From Gracilimonas sp040904925 (GTDB lineage: Bacteria > Bacteroidota > Rhodothermia > Balneolales > Balneolaceae): a DNA stretch of 22,166 nucleotides. Shown here in pieces: positions 7,574-16,284 of this stretch. Each line of letters starts with the position of its first letter. The first letter of the stretch is position 1. The stretch is from NCBI GenBank assembly GCA_040904925.1, contig JBBDSP010000022.1:1-22166 (forward strand), written 5' to 3'. Both the position numbers and the translations under genes were made by a program. The notes under the pieces were generated by a model, which searched no databases, was not told where the DNA came from, and saw only the letters and a list, made by a program, of their open reading frames with translations.

Positions 7574-7599
7574 AAAAATACAATTGATTGTGATTTTTC

Positions 7600-8547
7600 C
7601 TAATCGATACTGTTTAAGTAGCGGAAGAAATCACTGTCGGTGGAAAGAATAATATTAGTTTCTTTATCCATTGTTTTGCTGTAAGCATCCATCGACCGAA
7701 CAAAAGAATACAATTCGCGAGACTGATTATTCCGGTTATATGCCGAGTTATAAATTGCAGCTGCCCCCGCGTCAGCTTCACCACGAATGATCTCCGCTTG
7801 CCGGAAAGCTTCAGATTGAATGCGTGCGAGATCTCTTTCTTTTTCCCCGTTAATACGGGAGGCCTCACCCTGTCCTTCAGAACGGAATTCATCAGCAATT
7901 CGATTTCGTTCCGAGATCATACGGTCATAAACAGTTCTCCTAACATCCTCCACATAATTCACACGTTTGATACGGAAATCAAGAATAGCGATTCCAAGAT
8001 CAGAAGCACGGTCATTAGCTAACCGCTGAATTTCTTCCTGAATTTCTTCACGCCCTGTATTTATATCTTCCAGTGAATCCTCAACTACTTCAAGCATTAA
8101 TGCCCCGGTAGTGTCCGGTTCACGATTACTGGTTCGTACAATTTCCAGCAGATCATGAGAAGCGATCGCGTTTCTTGTTTCTCCATCCAGGATATCATCC
8201 AGTCGTGATTGAGCACCACGTTCTGTTCCCAGTCGCTGATAGAATTGAAGCGGGTCTGTAATTTGCCATCTGGCGTAAGAATCTACGAATATGAATTTTT
8301 TATCCTTTGTCGGGATCTGATTTCGATCTCCATCCCACTCCAGATATCTTTTCTCAAAAAAGTTCGCTTTTTGCATAAACGGGATCTTGAACTTCAATCC
8401 CGGGTCTACAACAGCTTCACCAACAGGATCACCGAATTGTGTAATGATAACCTGCTCGGTTTCATGCACGATATAGAACCCATCAATTGCCGTTAAAAAT
8501 ATAACCACTCCAACAACTGCTGCAATAATTCCTTTCGACTGATTCAT
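7600..8547 (-). CDS. hflC: Protease modulator HflC (SPFH/prohibitin family)
   Basis: This is a 315-residue protein with one N-terminal membrane anchor (about 6-27) followed by an SPFH/band-7 domain (about 24-195). It opens with HETEQVIITQFGDPVGEAVVDPGLKFKIPF, a typical HflC start. A long charged helical region follows (RISEGQGEASRINGEKERDLARIQSEAFRQAEIIRGEADAGAAAIY), then a domain with FVRSMDAYSKTM near the C-terminus, as in E. coli HflC. HflC forms a cage with HflK around FtsH in the inner membrane and limits its proteolysis. The ATG shares one base with the hflK stop (TAATG), giving translational coupling. No ftsH is in the window. The length is normal. Confidence 0.95.
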   Translation of the reverse strand: MNQSKGIIAAVVGVVIFLTAIDGFYIVHETEQVIITQFGDPVGEAVVDPGLKFKIPFMQKANFFEKRYLEWDGDRNQIPTKDKKFIFVDSYARWQITDPLQFYQRLGTERGAQSRLDDILDGETRNAIASHDLLEIVRTSNREPDTTGALMLEVVEDSLEDINTGREEIQEEIQRLANDRASDLGIAILDFRIKRVNYVEDVRRTVYDRMISERNRIADEFRSEGQGEASRINGEKERDLARIQSEAFRQAEIIRGEADAGAAAIYNSAYNRNNQSRELYSFVRSMDAYSKTMDKETNIILSTDSDFFRYLNSID

Positions 8548-9560
8548 TAGTTGCCTCCGTTATTGTTTTGGTTTGAAGTTGAATTCTGTACGCCATCTAA
8601 CTGCATTTGCAACAGAGGAAGCACGTTATTCCCACTTTCATCCGTAATAATTTTCTTACCCATTTTAGGTATTACTTCTTCCATCGTTTCTAAAAATATT
8701 CGTTGCTTAGTTACCTGTGGAGCTTTAATGTATTCTGCATACAAGTCATTAAATCTGGATACTTCACCCTCTGCGTTATTTATTCTCTGTGAAGCATAAC
8801 CTTCAGCCCGTTGTATGGTTTCTTCTGCCTCACCACGTGCTCTTGGAATTACACGGTTATAATCTGCTTTCGCCTGATTAATGAGTGTCTCCCTTTGTTG
8901 CTGAGCCTCATTTACTGCATTGAATGACGGTTTTACAGGATTTGGCGGGTTGATATCCTGAAGCACGACTTGCTCGATCGTGATTCCCATTTCATATTCG
9001 GTTACTAACCCCTGGATCAACTCCTGTCCCCGGATAGCAACATCTGCACGGCCTACGGTAAGTACTTCATTTACGGTTCGGTTTCCAACGATCTGCCTCA
9101 TCGCTGCCTCCGAAATATCAGATAACGTCGATTCTGCATTTCTTACCTTAAACAGGTAACTGTATGGATCGTTGATTCGGTACTGAACCACCCATTCCAC
9201 ATCGGCAAGGTTCAGATCACCGGTAAGCATAAGAGATTCATCTTCATAGCCTGCTTTTTGGTATTGGGATTGAACTCCGGAATCAACCGTTCTGTAACCG
9301 AATTCTTGTTTGAGTTGTCGTTCTACCGGTACTTTCTCTACCTGATCGATCAGGGGTATTTTATAATTTAAACCCGGTTCCACCGTTTCTACGTATTTAC
9401 CCAACCGTACTACAATTCCTACTTCTTCCGGATCAACCGTAAAGAAAGTAGAAAAGCCGAACAAGAGCACGATCAATCCGATCACAATGGAACGGATATT
9501 TTTCGAGATCTTCTCGAATTGCGGCGGTACATTAAAATCAAAGTCTTGATTTTCAGCCAT
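8547..9560 (-). CDS. hflK: FtsH protease activity modulator HflK (SPFH family)
   Basis: This is a 337-residue protein. A short cytosolic N-terminus (DFDFNVPPQFEKI) precedes a membrane helix (about 22-42) and an SPFH domain that starts with VDPEEVGIVVRLGKYVETVEPGLNYKIP. Conserved HflK words include EVEWVVQYRIND-like DVEWVVQYRINDPYSYLF (about 125-142), SEAAMRQIVG and a helical stretch LINQAKADYNRVIPRARGEAEETIQRAEGYA. The polar tail (SNQNNNGGN) is shorter than that of E. coli HflK, and the Gly-rich N-terminal region of proteobacterial HflK is nearly absent. It is the first gene of the pair and partners HflC in the FtsH-regulating complex. It lies 64 nt below the phosphatase gene and could be read through from it. 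No consensus promoter is obvious in that gap. Confidence 0.95.
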   Translation of the reverse strand: MAENQDFDFNVPPQFEKISKNIRSIVIGLIVLLFGFSTFFTVDPEEVGIVVRLGKYVETVEPGLNYKIPLIDQVEKVPVERQLKQEFGYRTVDSGVQSQYQKAGYEDESLMLTGDLNLADVEWVVQYRINDPYSYLFKVRNAESTLSDISEAAMRQIVGNRTVNEVLTVGRADVAIRGQELIQGLVTEYEMGITIEQVVLQDINPPNPVKPSFNAVNEAQQQRETLINQAKADYNRVIPRARGEAEETIQRAEGYASQRINNAEGEVSRFNDLYAEYIKAPQVTKQRIFLETMEEVIPKMGKKIITDESGNNVLPLLQMQLDGVQNSTSNQNNNGGN

Positions 9561-9624
9561 TTCTTATTCTCTATTTTTTATTTGTGATACACCGTAACAG
9601 TGCTTTTAAATATTAATTATTCCA

Positions 9625-12162
9625 TCAAATCTTCAGGCATATGATAGTGGTATCATCAGCCAATTGATAGTTACTGAACTTCTGAACCGTGCGTTTTATC
9701 TCTTGCGCAATTTCGTATGCAGAAAGCGAATCTGTGTCTATAGATTCCAGTAAACGAGGCACTTCTTCAAACCCAAAACGTTCCCCTTTGTCATTAACTG
9801 CTTCCGGTAATCCATCTGAATAAAGCAGGAAAAAATCTCCTTTCTTCATTGCAATAACTTCGGATTTATAGTTTACCATCTTTTTAATTCCTAAAGGATA
9901 AGCCGGTGCAGGGGTATGAATATATTCTGCTATTCCGTTCCTTTTAAGAACCGGCCGACAATGACCGGCATTTGCTATGCTCATTTTCATCGTTTCAAAA
10001 TCGTAGCGAGCAAGAGCACAGGTTATAAAAGTACGTTTGTCGGTTCGGGAGAAAATAGGTTCCGTTATTTGTGTCAATATTTGATCGGGCATATCCTCCT
10101 TCATCCTGGAAAGCAATAGCCCACTGGTAAATACGGCTGGCATTGCAGCGCGCATTGCTTTTCCTGAAACATCCACAACAGCCATGTTCAAAGCCGTGGC
10201 ATTCCCGGATTCATCTTCACTCAAAACATAATCAAAATAATCTCCGCCTACTTCGAATGAAGGCAGAAAGAAGCCATAAACATCAATTCCCTCAACTTTG
10301 GGAGCCTGCAAAGGCATGAGTTTATACTGGCTTTCGCGGGCGATCTCAATTTCCTTTTCAACCCGCAAATGTTGTGCAATTCGCTCTTCATACTCCGGTA
10401 TATAATCCCCTACTTCCGAAACAGACACTCCATATCTGTATGCAATGAAGCCATAGATAAGTGGACCTGCCATCAGGAATAACTGAACCCATCCTACATA
10501 AGCAACCTCAATGGAAGGGGAGCCAAGATAAGGCTGAATCATAAAAAACACGGTAAAGAACCACCACCCCGTACATACGGTCAAAAGCCCAAATTCTTTG
10601 ATCGCATAAATAAAAACGACAGCGATCCCCATGTAAATAACCATATCATGGAAAACCGTACCACTCGTCCCTATCAACCTACCTAATACGGTTATACAAA
10701 TCCCGGACACCAAAATGGCTAAAATCCCGGAAAGCCATTCTCTGTTTATCCAGTGTCTTAATATTGAATAGACAAAACCAATTTGGGCAATACAAACCAG
10801 CCAGGTCGTAGTCCAGGAACTCATATTTATAGTGAGTAATTTTGGTGTGATGCTTGCCTCTGCAAAACCAAACTGGCTATCAGCTTGAACTAAGAATTCT
10901 CCTGAAAAGTATAATATGCCGGATATAATCCCGATCACAATGCCACCAAAAGCATAGCCGTGAACCAAAGCCGATCCTGTCTCACTCACAAAAAACTTGC
11001 GCTGCCATATAGCATCTATGATACCCACCTGATGCTGATTTTGTGATCGGGCAAGAGCTTCCCAGCTTATATAAGCCAGCGCTGCATAAAGTCCCACTAT
11101 CAACCCAAATATTAAATTATTTATGGTTCCTGCAAAGATACCGGCATTACTGAGGAAAGGATCATAGCTATATATGAAAAAGATAGCGCGCCACCCATAA
11201 ACTCCGGCCGAAACTGTAGCAAAAATAAATAATGCCCTCCGCCATTCTACTTTTCCTTTAAATATATTCCTTAATCCTACAGCAAAAATTAAGATGATAA
11301 GAACAAACAGCGCCGAAAATAACATATATGAAAACAGTAGATCATCTGAGCTATTGGCACTACCCGGTCTTAATGATTCCGGTTCGTAAGCATCTGCCGC
11401 TATAAATGATTGTATGCTATACCCAAACTCCGTTCTAAAGCCTGATTCATCATTAATTTCTTTTACGACCGGCTGCAATCTCAGGGTTAGTTGTTCTGGA
11501 AATCTGCTTTCTTCAGACTTGAGATACCAATTGATCTCCAAAGCTTCTGAATCCTGTCCATTGTTCAGCAATTGTCGTTGATTTTGTCCTTCACTAGCAA
11601 CATTACTAGAATCCCCAAAATTATCCTGAATCAGCTCATACTTCCCCAGATCATAATCAAAAATTTCTCCCACTATCATTTCAGCTATTGTAAACAGTGA
11701 GTCTCCCTGAACAAAAGTAGGGTTAGGATTTTCATCGTGACTATTCAGCCGGATTATTTTACCTGCATCAGATACGTGTATATTAAGCCTCCCGGTTTCA
11801 TCAAACAATTGACCCAAAGTTGCAAAAACTCCGTTGCTTTCATTTTGGCTTCCAATCACAGTTTCCCAGCTCTGAATATGAAAACCTGCTTTATTTAACT
11901 TAGAAGGATGAACTTCTCCTTCTATCGTATCTTGAAGTGTTCTTACATAGGAAAGATGTTGCATCCTCATAGATATCATAGCCAAGCTATCCACCGAAAA
12001 ACCAAGGGCGGGAGCCATAGCAGAAATGCTGTCTTCTGTAAGCTCCTTACTTTGTTCTATCGGACCTGAGGCATAAAAATCTATATTGGCACGCAGCAAA
12101 AAATAACTCAAAATGCCGGCCAATCCGCACAAAAGTAATATGTATGATCTTCTATTTATCAA
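9625..12162 (-). CDS. SpoIIE/PP2C-type serine phosphatase with multi-pass membrane region
   Basis: This is an 845-residue protein. It has an N-terminal membrane helix (about 7-24), an extracytoplasmic region (about 25-275), about eight membrane helices (about 277-575) and a linker helix (588-612). The SpoIIE/PP2C phosphatase domain then runs from about 624 to the end. Metal and catalytic residues are in place: GGDYFDY (639-645), VVDVSGKAMRAAM (662-674), NAGHCRP (731-737), YSDGLPEAV (781-789) and ADDTTIICL (835-843). Such proteins dephosphorylate anti-sigma-factor antagonists or similar STAS partners, and no STAS or RsbW-like gene is in the window. The start is TTG: an in-frame stop (TAG at 12175-12177) lies just upstream and the hydrophobic N-terminus needs this start. 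It follows the sensor kinase gene by 121 nt on the same strand. Confidence 0.9.
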   Translation of the reverse strand: MINRRSYILLLCGLAGILSYFLLRANIDFYASGPIEQSKELTEDSISAMAPALGFSVDSLAMISMRMQHLSYVRTLQDTIEGEVHPSKLNKAGFHIQSWETVIGSQNESNGVFATLGQLFDETGRLNIHVSDAGKIIRLNSHDENPNPTFVQGDSLFTIAEMIVGEIFDYDLGKYELIQDNFGDSSNVASEGQNQRQLLNNGQDSEALEINWYLKSEESRFPEQLTLRLQPVVKEINDESGFRTEFGYSIQSFIAADAYEPESLRPGSANSSDDLLFSYMLFSALFVLIILIFAVGLRNIFKGKVEWRRALFIFATVSAGVYGWRAIFFIYSYDPFLSNAGIFAGTINNLIFGLIVGLYAALAYISWEALARSQNQHQVGIIDAIWQRKFFVSETGSALVHGYAFGGIVIGIISGILYFSGEFLVQADSQFGFAEASITPKLLTINMSSWTTTWLVCIAQIGFVYSILRHWINREWLSGILAILVSGICITVLGRLIGTSGTVFHDMVIYMGIAVVFIYAIKEFGLLTVCTGWWFFTVFFMIQPYLGSPSIEVAYVGWVQLFLMAGPLIYGFIAYRYGVSVSEVGDYIPEYEERIAQHLRVEKEIEIARESQYKLMPLQAPKVEGIDVYGFFLPSFEVGGDYFDYVLSEDESGNATALNMAVVDVSGKAMRAAMPAVFTSGLLLSRMKEDMPDQILTQITEPIFSRTDKRTFITCALARYDFETMKMSIANAGHCRPVLKRNGIAEYIHTPAPAYPLGIKKMVNYKSEVIAMKKGDFFLLYSDGLPEAVNDKGERFGFEEVPRLLESIDTDSLSAYEIAQEIKRTVQKFSNYQLADDTTIICLKI

Positions 12163-12283
12163 GCGCTTAATGCCCTATTTGAATGACTATATTGATGAGA
12201 CCGAAAAGATACCACCGAACAGAAGCTACGATTTTTTGAACGCTTTGTTACTTTGTTTTTTCAGTAGTTCAACTTACATCAAG

Positions 12284-14077
12284 TTAGCTTTTCTTAGGAA
12301 ATTCTACCCTGAATGTACTTCCCGGAGAATTTTCGTTCTCCAAAATCTTAAACTTTCCATTGACCTGCATAGTTAATGTTTTAATCAGAGTAGCACCTAG
12401 TGTATCAGTATCCGAGAACTTTGTAGTATCAAACCCAAGACCATTATCTGAAATGATCATAATAATATTATTTCCTTTTCTTTCGATCCGAACTTTAATA
12501 TGACCTTTGCTCTGATCATTAAAAGCGTGCTTAAAAGCATTTACAACAAGTTCATTTACCAATAACGAGCATGGAATGGCTTGATTAATATTGAGGGAGA
12601 GCGGTTCAACTTCTGCTATAAGTTCAATTTTTTTATCCTCACTAAGGTGCATACTGCTAATAGCTTGCAACAGGTCGTTGATGTATTTATCAAATTGTAT
12701 GTATGCAAGAGATTCACTTTTATATAGCATTTCATGAACCAAGGCAATTGACTGAATCCGCATTTGGCTATCTCTTAATGCTTCCTCCACATCTTTATTC
12801 TTTGCACTAAAGCTTTGAAGCTGCAACAGTCCCGATATTACCGCTAAGTTATTTTTAACCCTGTGATGGATCTCAGCTAACATTACTTCTTTTTCCTTAA
12901 GGGAGGCACGGATCTTTCTTTCTGCTTCTTTACGGTCTGAGATATCACTTGCTACTGCAACTGTTCCTACTTTATTATTCTGATTATCTAACAGTTCAGC
13001 CTCCGAAAATAAGACCGGTATAGTGCTATCGTCTTTAAGTATCAATGAAAATTCAAAAGCATAGTCTTTGCCATTCCTCTCTTTATAAGAATCCCCCATC
13101 TCTTTGAAATCATAAAACTTCGTTAGAGGCTGTCCCATCATTTCCTTAACCTTGTACCCCGTAAGTTTTGCTGCTGCTGAGTTAGTGCGAAGCAAGACGC
13201 CTTCATTGTCTGCTACAAATAAAGCTTCTTGTATAGATTCGATGATATTATCCAGGTATGCTTTTGAAACCGTTGACTTTTCAAGGCCCGCCGTCATACT
13301 ATTAAATGCCTTGGCCAGGTCTCCCAATTCATCATTAGACGTTACCTTGATACGCTCATTTAAATTTCCTTCCCCGATCAATTTTGCAGAAGAACTCATT
13401 TTAGATAATGGGTTTGCTATAGACCTGTAGATATACACAGCCAAAACGATAGCAAACAAGACCGAAAAAATAGTAGCAAAATAATTTACTAGCTCAGCTC
13501 TTTTCAACGATTCATCCAAGTCCTGATTAATATCCTGTTGAACATTCAGGACATAATTTCTGAGTTGAGCTATCTCCGGTATAATATTATTACGAAAGTA
13601 TGGTTCAATTGAGTTAATGAACATCAAATTTGCCTGATCGCTATTTTCTTCACCCAAATCCAACCACTCCTTGGCAATTGATCTATAAACCTCATAGCTC
13701 TGCAGCAGTTCACTTACATCTTCCGGCAAACGATCATTCTCTCCCAACAAAACCTCTAACTCGGAAAAAGCTGTTTCAAACTGATCCAGTTCTCTCTCAA
13801 AACTGTTTGAAAGATCCACAACGGCCGGAAGTTCCTGAGTAGTGGTATAGCTGTTTTCAACTACTAATGCCTCTCGGATACCATTCAAATAAATGAGACT
13901 TTGAAACAAACTCCGCTCCATCTCTCCTGTATAGATCACAACCTGCGAAGCTTCATTTACTGAACGCAACTGCTCTTGTCTGATCTCTGAGGTGAATTGG
14001 TCGGAAATGAAACCCACCAACGCCAACAGTAAACTTATGCAGACAAAGCCAATTATAATTTTTGTACCAAGTTTCAA
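12284..14077 (-). CDS. Membrane sensor histidine kinase (HAMP-PAS-HisKA_2-HATPase)
   Basis: This is a 597-residue protein with a transmembrane helix (about 5-24), a periplasmic helical domain (about 25-195, resembling four-helix-bundle sensors) and a second transmembrane helix (about 198-218). A HAMP domain (about 219-270) and a PAS domain (about 275-390) follow. The HisKA_2 phosphoacceptor segment is EIHHRVKNNLAVISGLLQLQS (402-422, phospho-His 404 or 405). The ATPase domain has an N-box NELVVNAFKHAF (508-519) and a DNGLGF G1 box (544-549). HisKA_2 kinases often signal to atypical response regulators, and none is adjacent. The start is TTG at 14077, because the frame closes at TAA (14093-14095). 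The neighbours are a SpoIIE phosphatase and hflKC downstream, so a role upstream of a phosphatase-controlled switch is plausible. Confidence 0.92.
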   Translation of the reverse strand: MKLGTKIIIGFVCISLLLALVGFISDQFTSEIRQEQLRSVNEASQVVIYTGEMERSLFQSLIYLNGIREALVVENSYTTTQELPAVVDLSNSFERELDQFETAFSELEVLLGENDRLPEDVSELLQSYEVYRSIAKEWLDLGEENSDQANLMFINSIEPYFRNNIIPEIAQLRNYVLNVQQDINQDLDESLKRAELVNYFATIFSVLFAIVLAVYIYRSIANPLSKMSSSAKLIGEGNLNERIKVTSNDELGDLAKAFNSMTAGLEKSTVSKAYLDNIIESIQEALFVADNEGVLLRTNSAAAKLTGYKVKEMMGQPLTKFYDFKEMGDSYKERNGKDYAFEFSLILKDDSTIPVLFSEAELLDNQNNKVGTVAVASDISDRKEAERKIRASLKEKEVMLAEIHHRVKNNLAVISGLLQLQSFSAKNKDVEEALRDSQMRIQSIALVHEMLYKSESLAYIQFDKYINDLLQAISSMHLSEDKKIELIAEVEPLSLNINQAIPCSLLVNELVVNAFKHAFNDQSKGHIKVRIERKGNNIIMIISDNGLGFDTTKFSDTDTLGATLIKTLTMQVNGKFKILENENSPGSTFRVEFPKKS

Positions 14078-14166
14078 AAATAGCCGGGTTTTTTAGAAAT
14101 CAATTCTAAAGTATTGATAAGGCAGAGAAAACTCTATGAACTCAAAATTAAAAAAGACTCATGTAA

Positions 14167-14174
14167 CAAATTTA
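14167..14174 (-). promoter_or_regulatory. Possible -7 element (TAAATTTG) for the kinase gene
   Basis: A TAnnTTTG match lies on the minus strand just before the end of the E1 gene, about 90 nt above the kinase start. No good -33 TTG sits 19 nt upstream, so it is a weak promoter call. The 104-bp E1-kinase gap shows no terminator. Confidence 0.25.
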
Positions 14175-14181
14175 TATCCAA

Positions 14182-16266
14182 CTAAAAATTCAGTAACTCC
14201 TCAATTTCATTTGCGATCTTTTGAGTGGTAGGAAGTACCGATTCCATAAGCTTAACATTATAAGGAACAGGAATATCCGGCATCGTAATTCGTCCAACCG
14301 GGGCATCAAGATATGTGAAGGCTTCTCGCACAAGCACAGCCGCTATCTCGGCCCCAAAGCCTGCAGTCTTATTATCTTCATGAACGATCAGACATCGGTT
14401 TGTTCGACGAATTGATTCTAAAACAACCTCTTTATCCCACGGCATAAGTGTTCGCAGGTCTAAAACATCAGCTGAAATTCCAAGCTTTTCAACCGCTTCT
14501 TCACTTCGTTCACACATTGCCCCCCAGGTTACTATCGTGATCTCATCTCCCTCTTTAAGTTTTTTGGCTTTCCCAAATGGTAGAATGAACTCATCTCCGG
14601 GATAGGGTTTCCGCGCATATTTTGCGTCCAGCAAATTCCGGTGTTCAAAGAAAATTGTCGGGTTATTACTACGCATAGCGGAACGTAAAAGTCCTACTGC
14701 ATCTTCAGCATTACTTGGCATAGCCAGCTGCCAACCTATGGCATGCGTAAAAAATACTTCGTTGCTCATACTGTGCCATGGATCTCCACATTTGGCAAAT
14801 CCACCGGGCATTCGTACCACTATTGGAGCAGCAAATCGATTGGCTGTCCTCCATCTTATGGTTCCGCAGTTATTGAGTTGTTCGGTAGCAGGATCCGCAT
14901 ATTTTCTGAATTGAATTTCAGCAACGGGCATCAATCCGGAATAGGCTAAACCTACTGCGCGACCTATAATACCTTCTTCAGAAAGACTTGTGTCAAACAC
15001 TCGTTCTTCCCCAAACTGAGACTGCAGATCCATCGTTGCAGCATGAACTCCGCCTTTCATTCCCACGTCTTCACCAAATACCATGAGCTTGGGATTCGTT
15101 TCCAGCTCAGATTTCAAAGTTCTTCGAATAGCTTCAACAATATTGATTCGCTGCTTCTCCGGCTTTGGTTCTTCAGTTGATTCAGGAAATTCATGCCCTT
15201 CTACAACAAGCCCGCCAATAGTTTGAACTTCATCTTCAGCGAATGCATATTTTTCAGTTTGAGTGGCATCCGGTTCCGGTCTATTCAATGCCGCCTCTGC
15301 CGACTTTTCGATTGTTTCTTTGGCTTTTTTCTCCCAGTTCTTCCAGGTTTTCTCTGTGATCTGATCCGGAACCATAAACTCTTTTAGCTTCTTTAACGGA
15401 TCTTTGTCTTGTTCTTCTTTCAGAAGCTCTTCACCTTTATAGGCCTGATTATCTTGGTAAGAGTGCCCATTCAACCTTGGTACTGTAAGTCTAATTAAAG
15501 CAGGACCTTTTCGGTCCCGAACGTAATCCACAGACTCTTCAAGCAAAGCGGCAGCGGCTTCCGGTTCCGTACCATCACCGTCATAAATTTTCAGATTATT
15601 AAACGATTGCAGATTATTACTGATCTTACCGCCAGGTGTCTGGTATTCACTTGTTACTGAAATTCCATATCCGTTGTCTTCTATATAAAATAGCACCGGC
15701 AGATTTTGGGTAGTTGCAATAGTCAGGGCCGACCAAAATCCGTTAGTGGCAACGGAACCATCACCCCCCAAAATTACTGAAATAGCTTTATCATATTCCT
15801 TCTCACCAAGTACATTTTTGCGATACTCAATCCCCTGAGCCCAGCCAATTGCCGGCGTGTATTGGGAGCCTACATCTCCAGCCATTGGTAAAACTTTGGG
15901 GCCGTCTTCTTCCGGTTTATTACAAACCACACCGATATCGCGGCCATCACTGTATCCACCTGACTTTCCCATTGGAGCTGCCATCGCGTCTTCCTCCGAA
16001 AGTCCAAGCGTCAACAAAAGAGGTCGAGAACGGTAGTATGCGCTCGCTGCATCATGTTTATTGGTAAGTAAATTTCCCAACAAGACCTGACCCATTTCGT
16101 GCCCACGGGCCGAAAACTGGTACAGTACTTCTTTATTAGGAACCAGTTCGGTTTCTTCTTTTTCGTCCATAGCCCGGGATGTCAGTATTAAACGGGCTAC
16201 ATCTTTCCAGTCTACGTTGGGTGCTATTTTTTTTGTTTTTTGGGATGCCTTTTTTTTCTTGGCCAT
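14182..16266 (-). CDS. 2-oxoacid dehydrogenase E1 component, fused alpha and beta subunits
   Basis: This is a 694-residue fusion. The N-terminal half (about 18-290) is an E1-alpha module with the thiamine diphosphate motif GDGSVATNGFWSAL (168-181) ending in EDNGYGISV (196-204) and an RPLLLTLGLS stretch. A charged linker (about 300-370) leads to the E1-beta module, which begins at INIVEAI (374-380). It contains FGEDVG, a DTSLSEEGIIGRAVGLAYSG stretch and GAMCERSEEAVEKLG, and ends with MPDIPVPYNV...LPTTQKI. The family oxidatively decarboxylates branched-chain 2-oxoacids (BkdAB type) or pyruvate, and no E2 or E3 gene is in the window. The very basic N-terminus (MAKKKKASQKTKK) is not a signal peptide. 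It follows the aminotransferase gene by 18 nt, so the two are probably one transcript. Branched-chain 2-oxoacid use fits slightly better, but the substrate is not provable here. Confidence 0.92.
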   Translation of the reverse strand: MAKKKKASQKTKKIAPNVDWKDVARLILTSRAMDEKEETELVPNKEVLYQFSARGHEMGQVLLGNLLTNKHDAASAYYRSRPLLLTLGLSEEDAMAAPMGKSGGYSDGRDIGVVCNKPEEDGPKVLPMAGDVGSQYTPAIGWAQGIEYRKNVLGEKEYDKAISVILGGDGSVATNGFWSALTIATTQNLPVLFYIEDNGYGISVTSEYQTPGGKISNNLQSFNNLKIYDGDGTEPEAAAALLEESVDYVRDRKGPALIRLTVPRLNGHSYQDNQAYKGEELLKEEQDKDPLKKLKEFMVPDQITEKTWKNWEKKAKETIEKSAEAALNRPEPDATQTEKYAFAEDEVQTIGGLVVEGHEFPESTEEPKPEKQRINIVEAIRRTLKSELETNPKLMVFGEDVGMKGGVHAATMDLQSQFGEERVFDTSLSEEGIIGRAVGLAYSGLMPVAEIQFRKYADPATEQLNNCGTIRWRTANRFAAPIVVRMPGGFAKCGDPWHSMSNEVFFTHAIGWQLAMPSNAEDAVGLLRSAMRSNNPTIFFEHRNLLDAKYARKPYPGDEFILPFGKAKKLKEGDEITIVTWGAMCERSEEAVEKLGISADVLDLRTLMPWDKEVVLESIRRTNRCLIVHEDNKTAGFGAEIAAVLVREAFTYLDAPVGRITMPDIPVPYNVKLMESVLPTTQKIANEIEELLNF

Positions 16267-16284
16267 AAATAAATAGGTGCGTAC

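Noticed and set aside
12113..12376. An 87-residue plus-strand frame across the kinase-phosphatase gap
   Set aside because: It is antisense to both real genes and the gap, has a composition typical of a shadow frame and no start signal.
14096..14115. Short inverted repeat ttagaa...ttctaa in the E1-kinase gap
   Set aside because: The 6-bp stem is followed by A rather than U on the relevant strand, so it cannot be a standard terminator, and short AT palindromes are common by chance.
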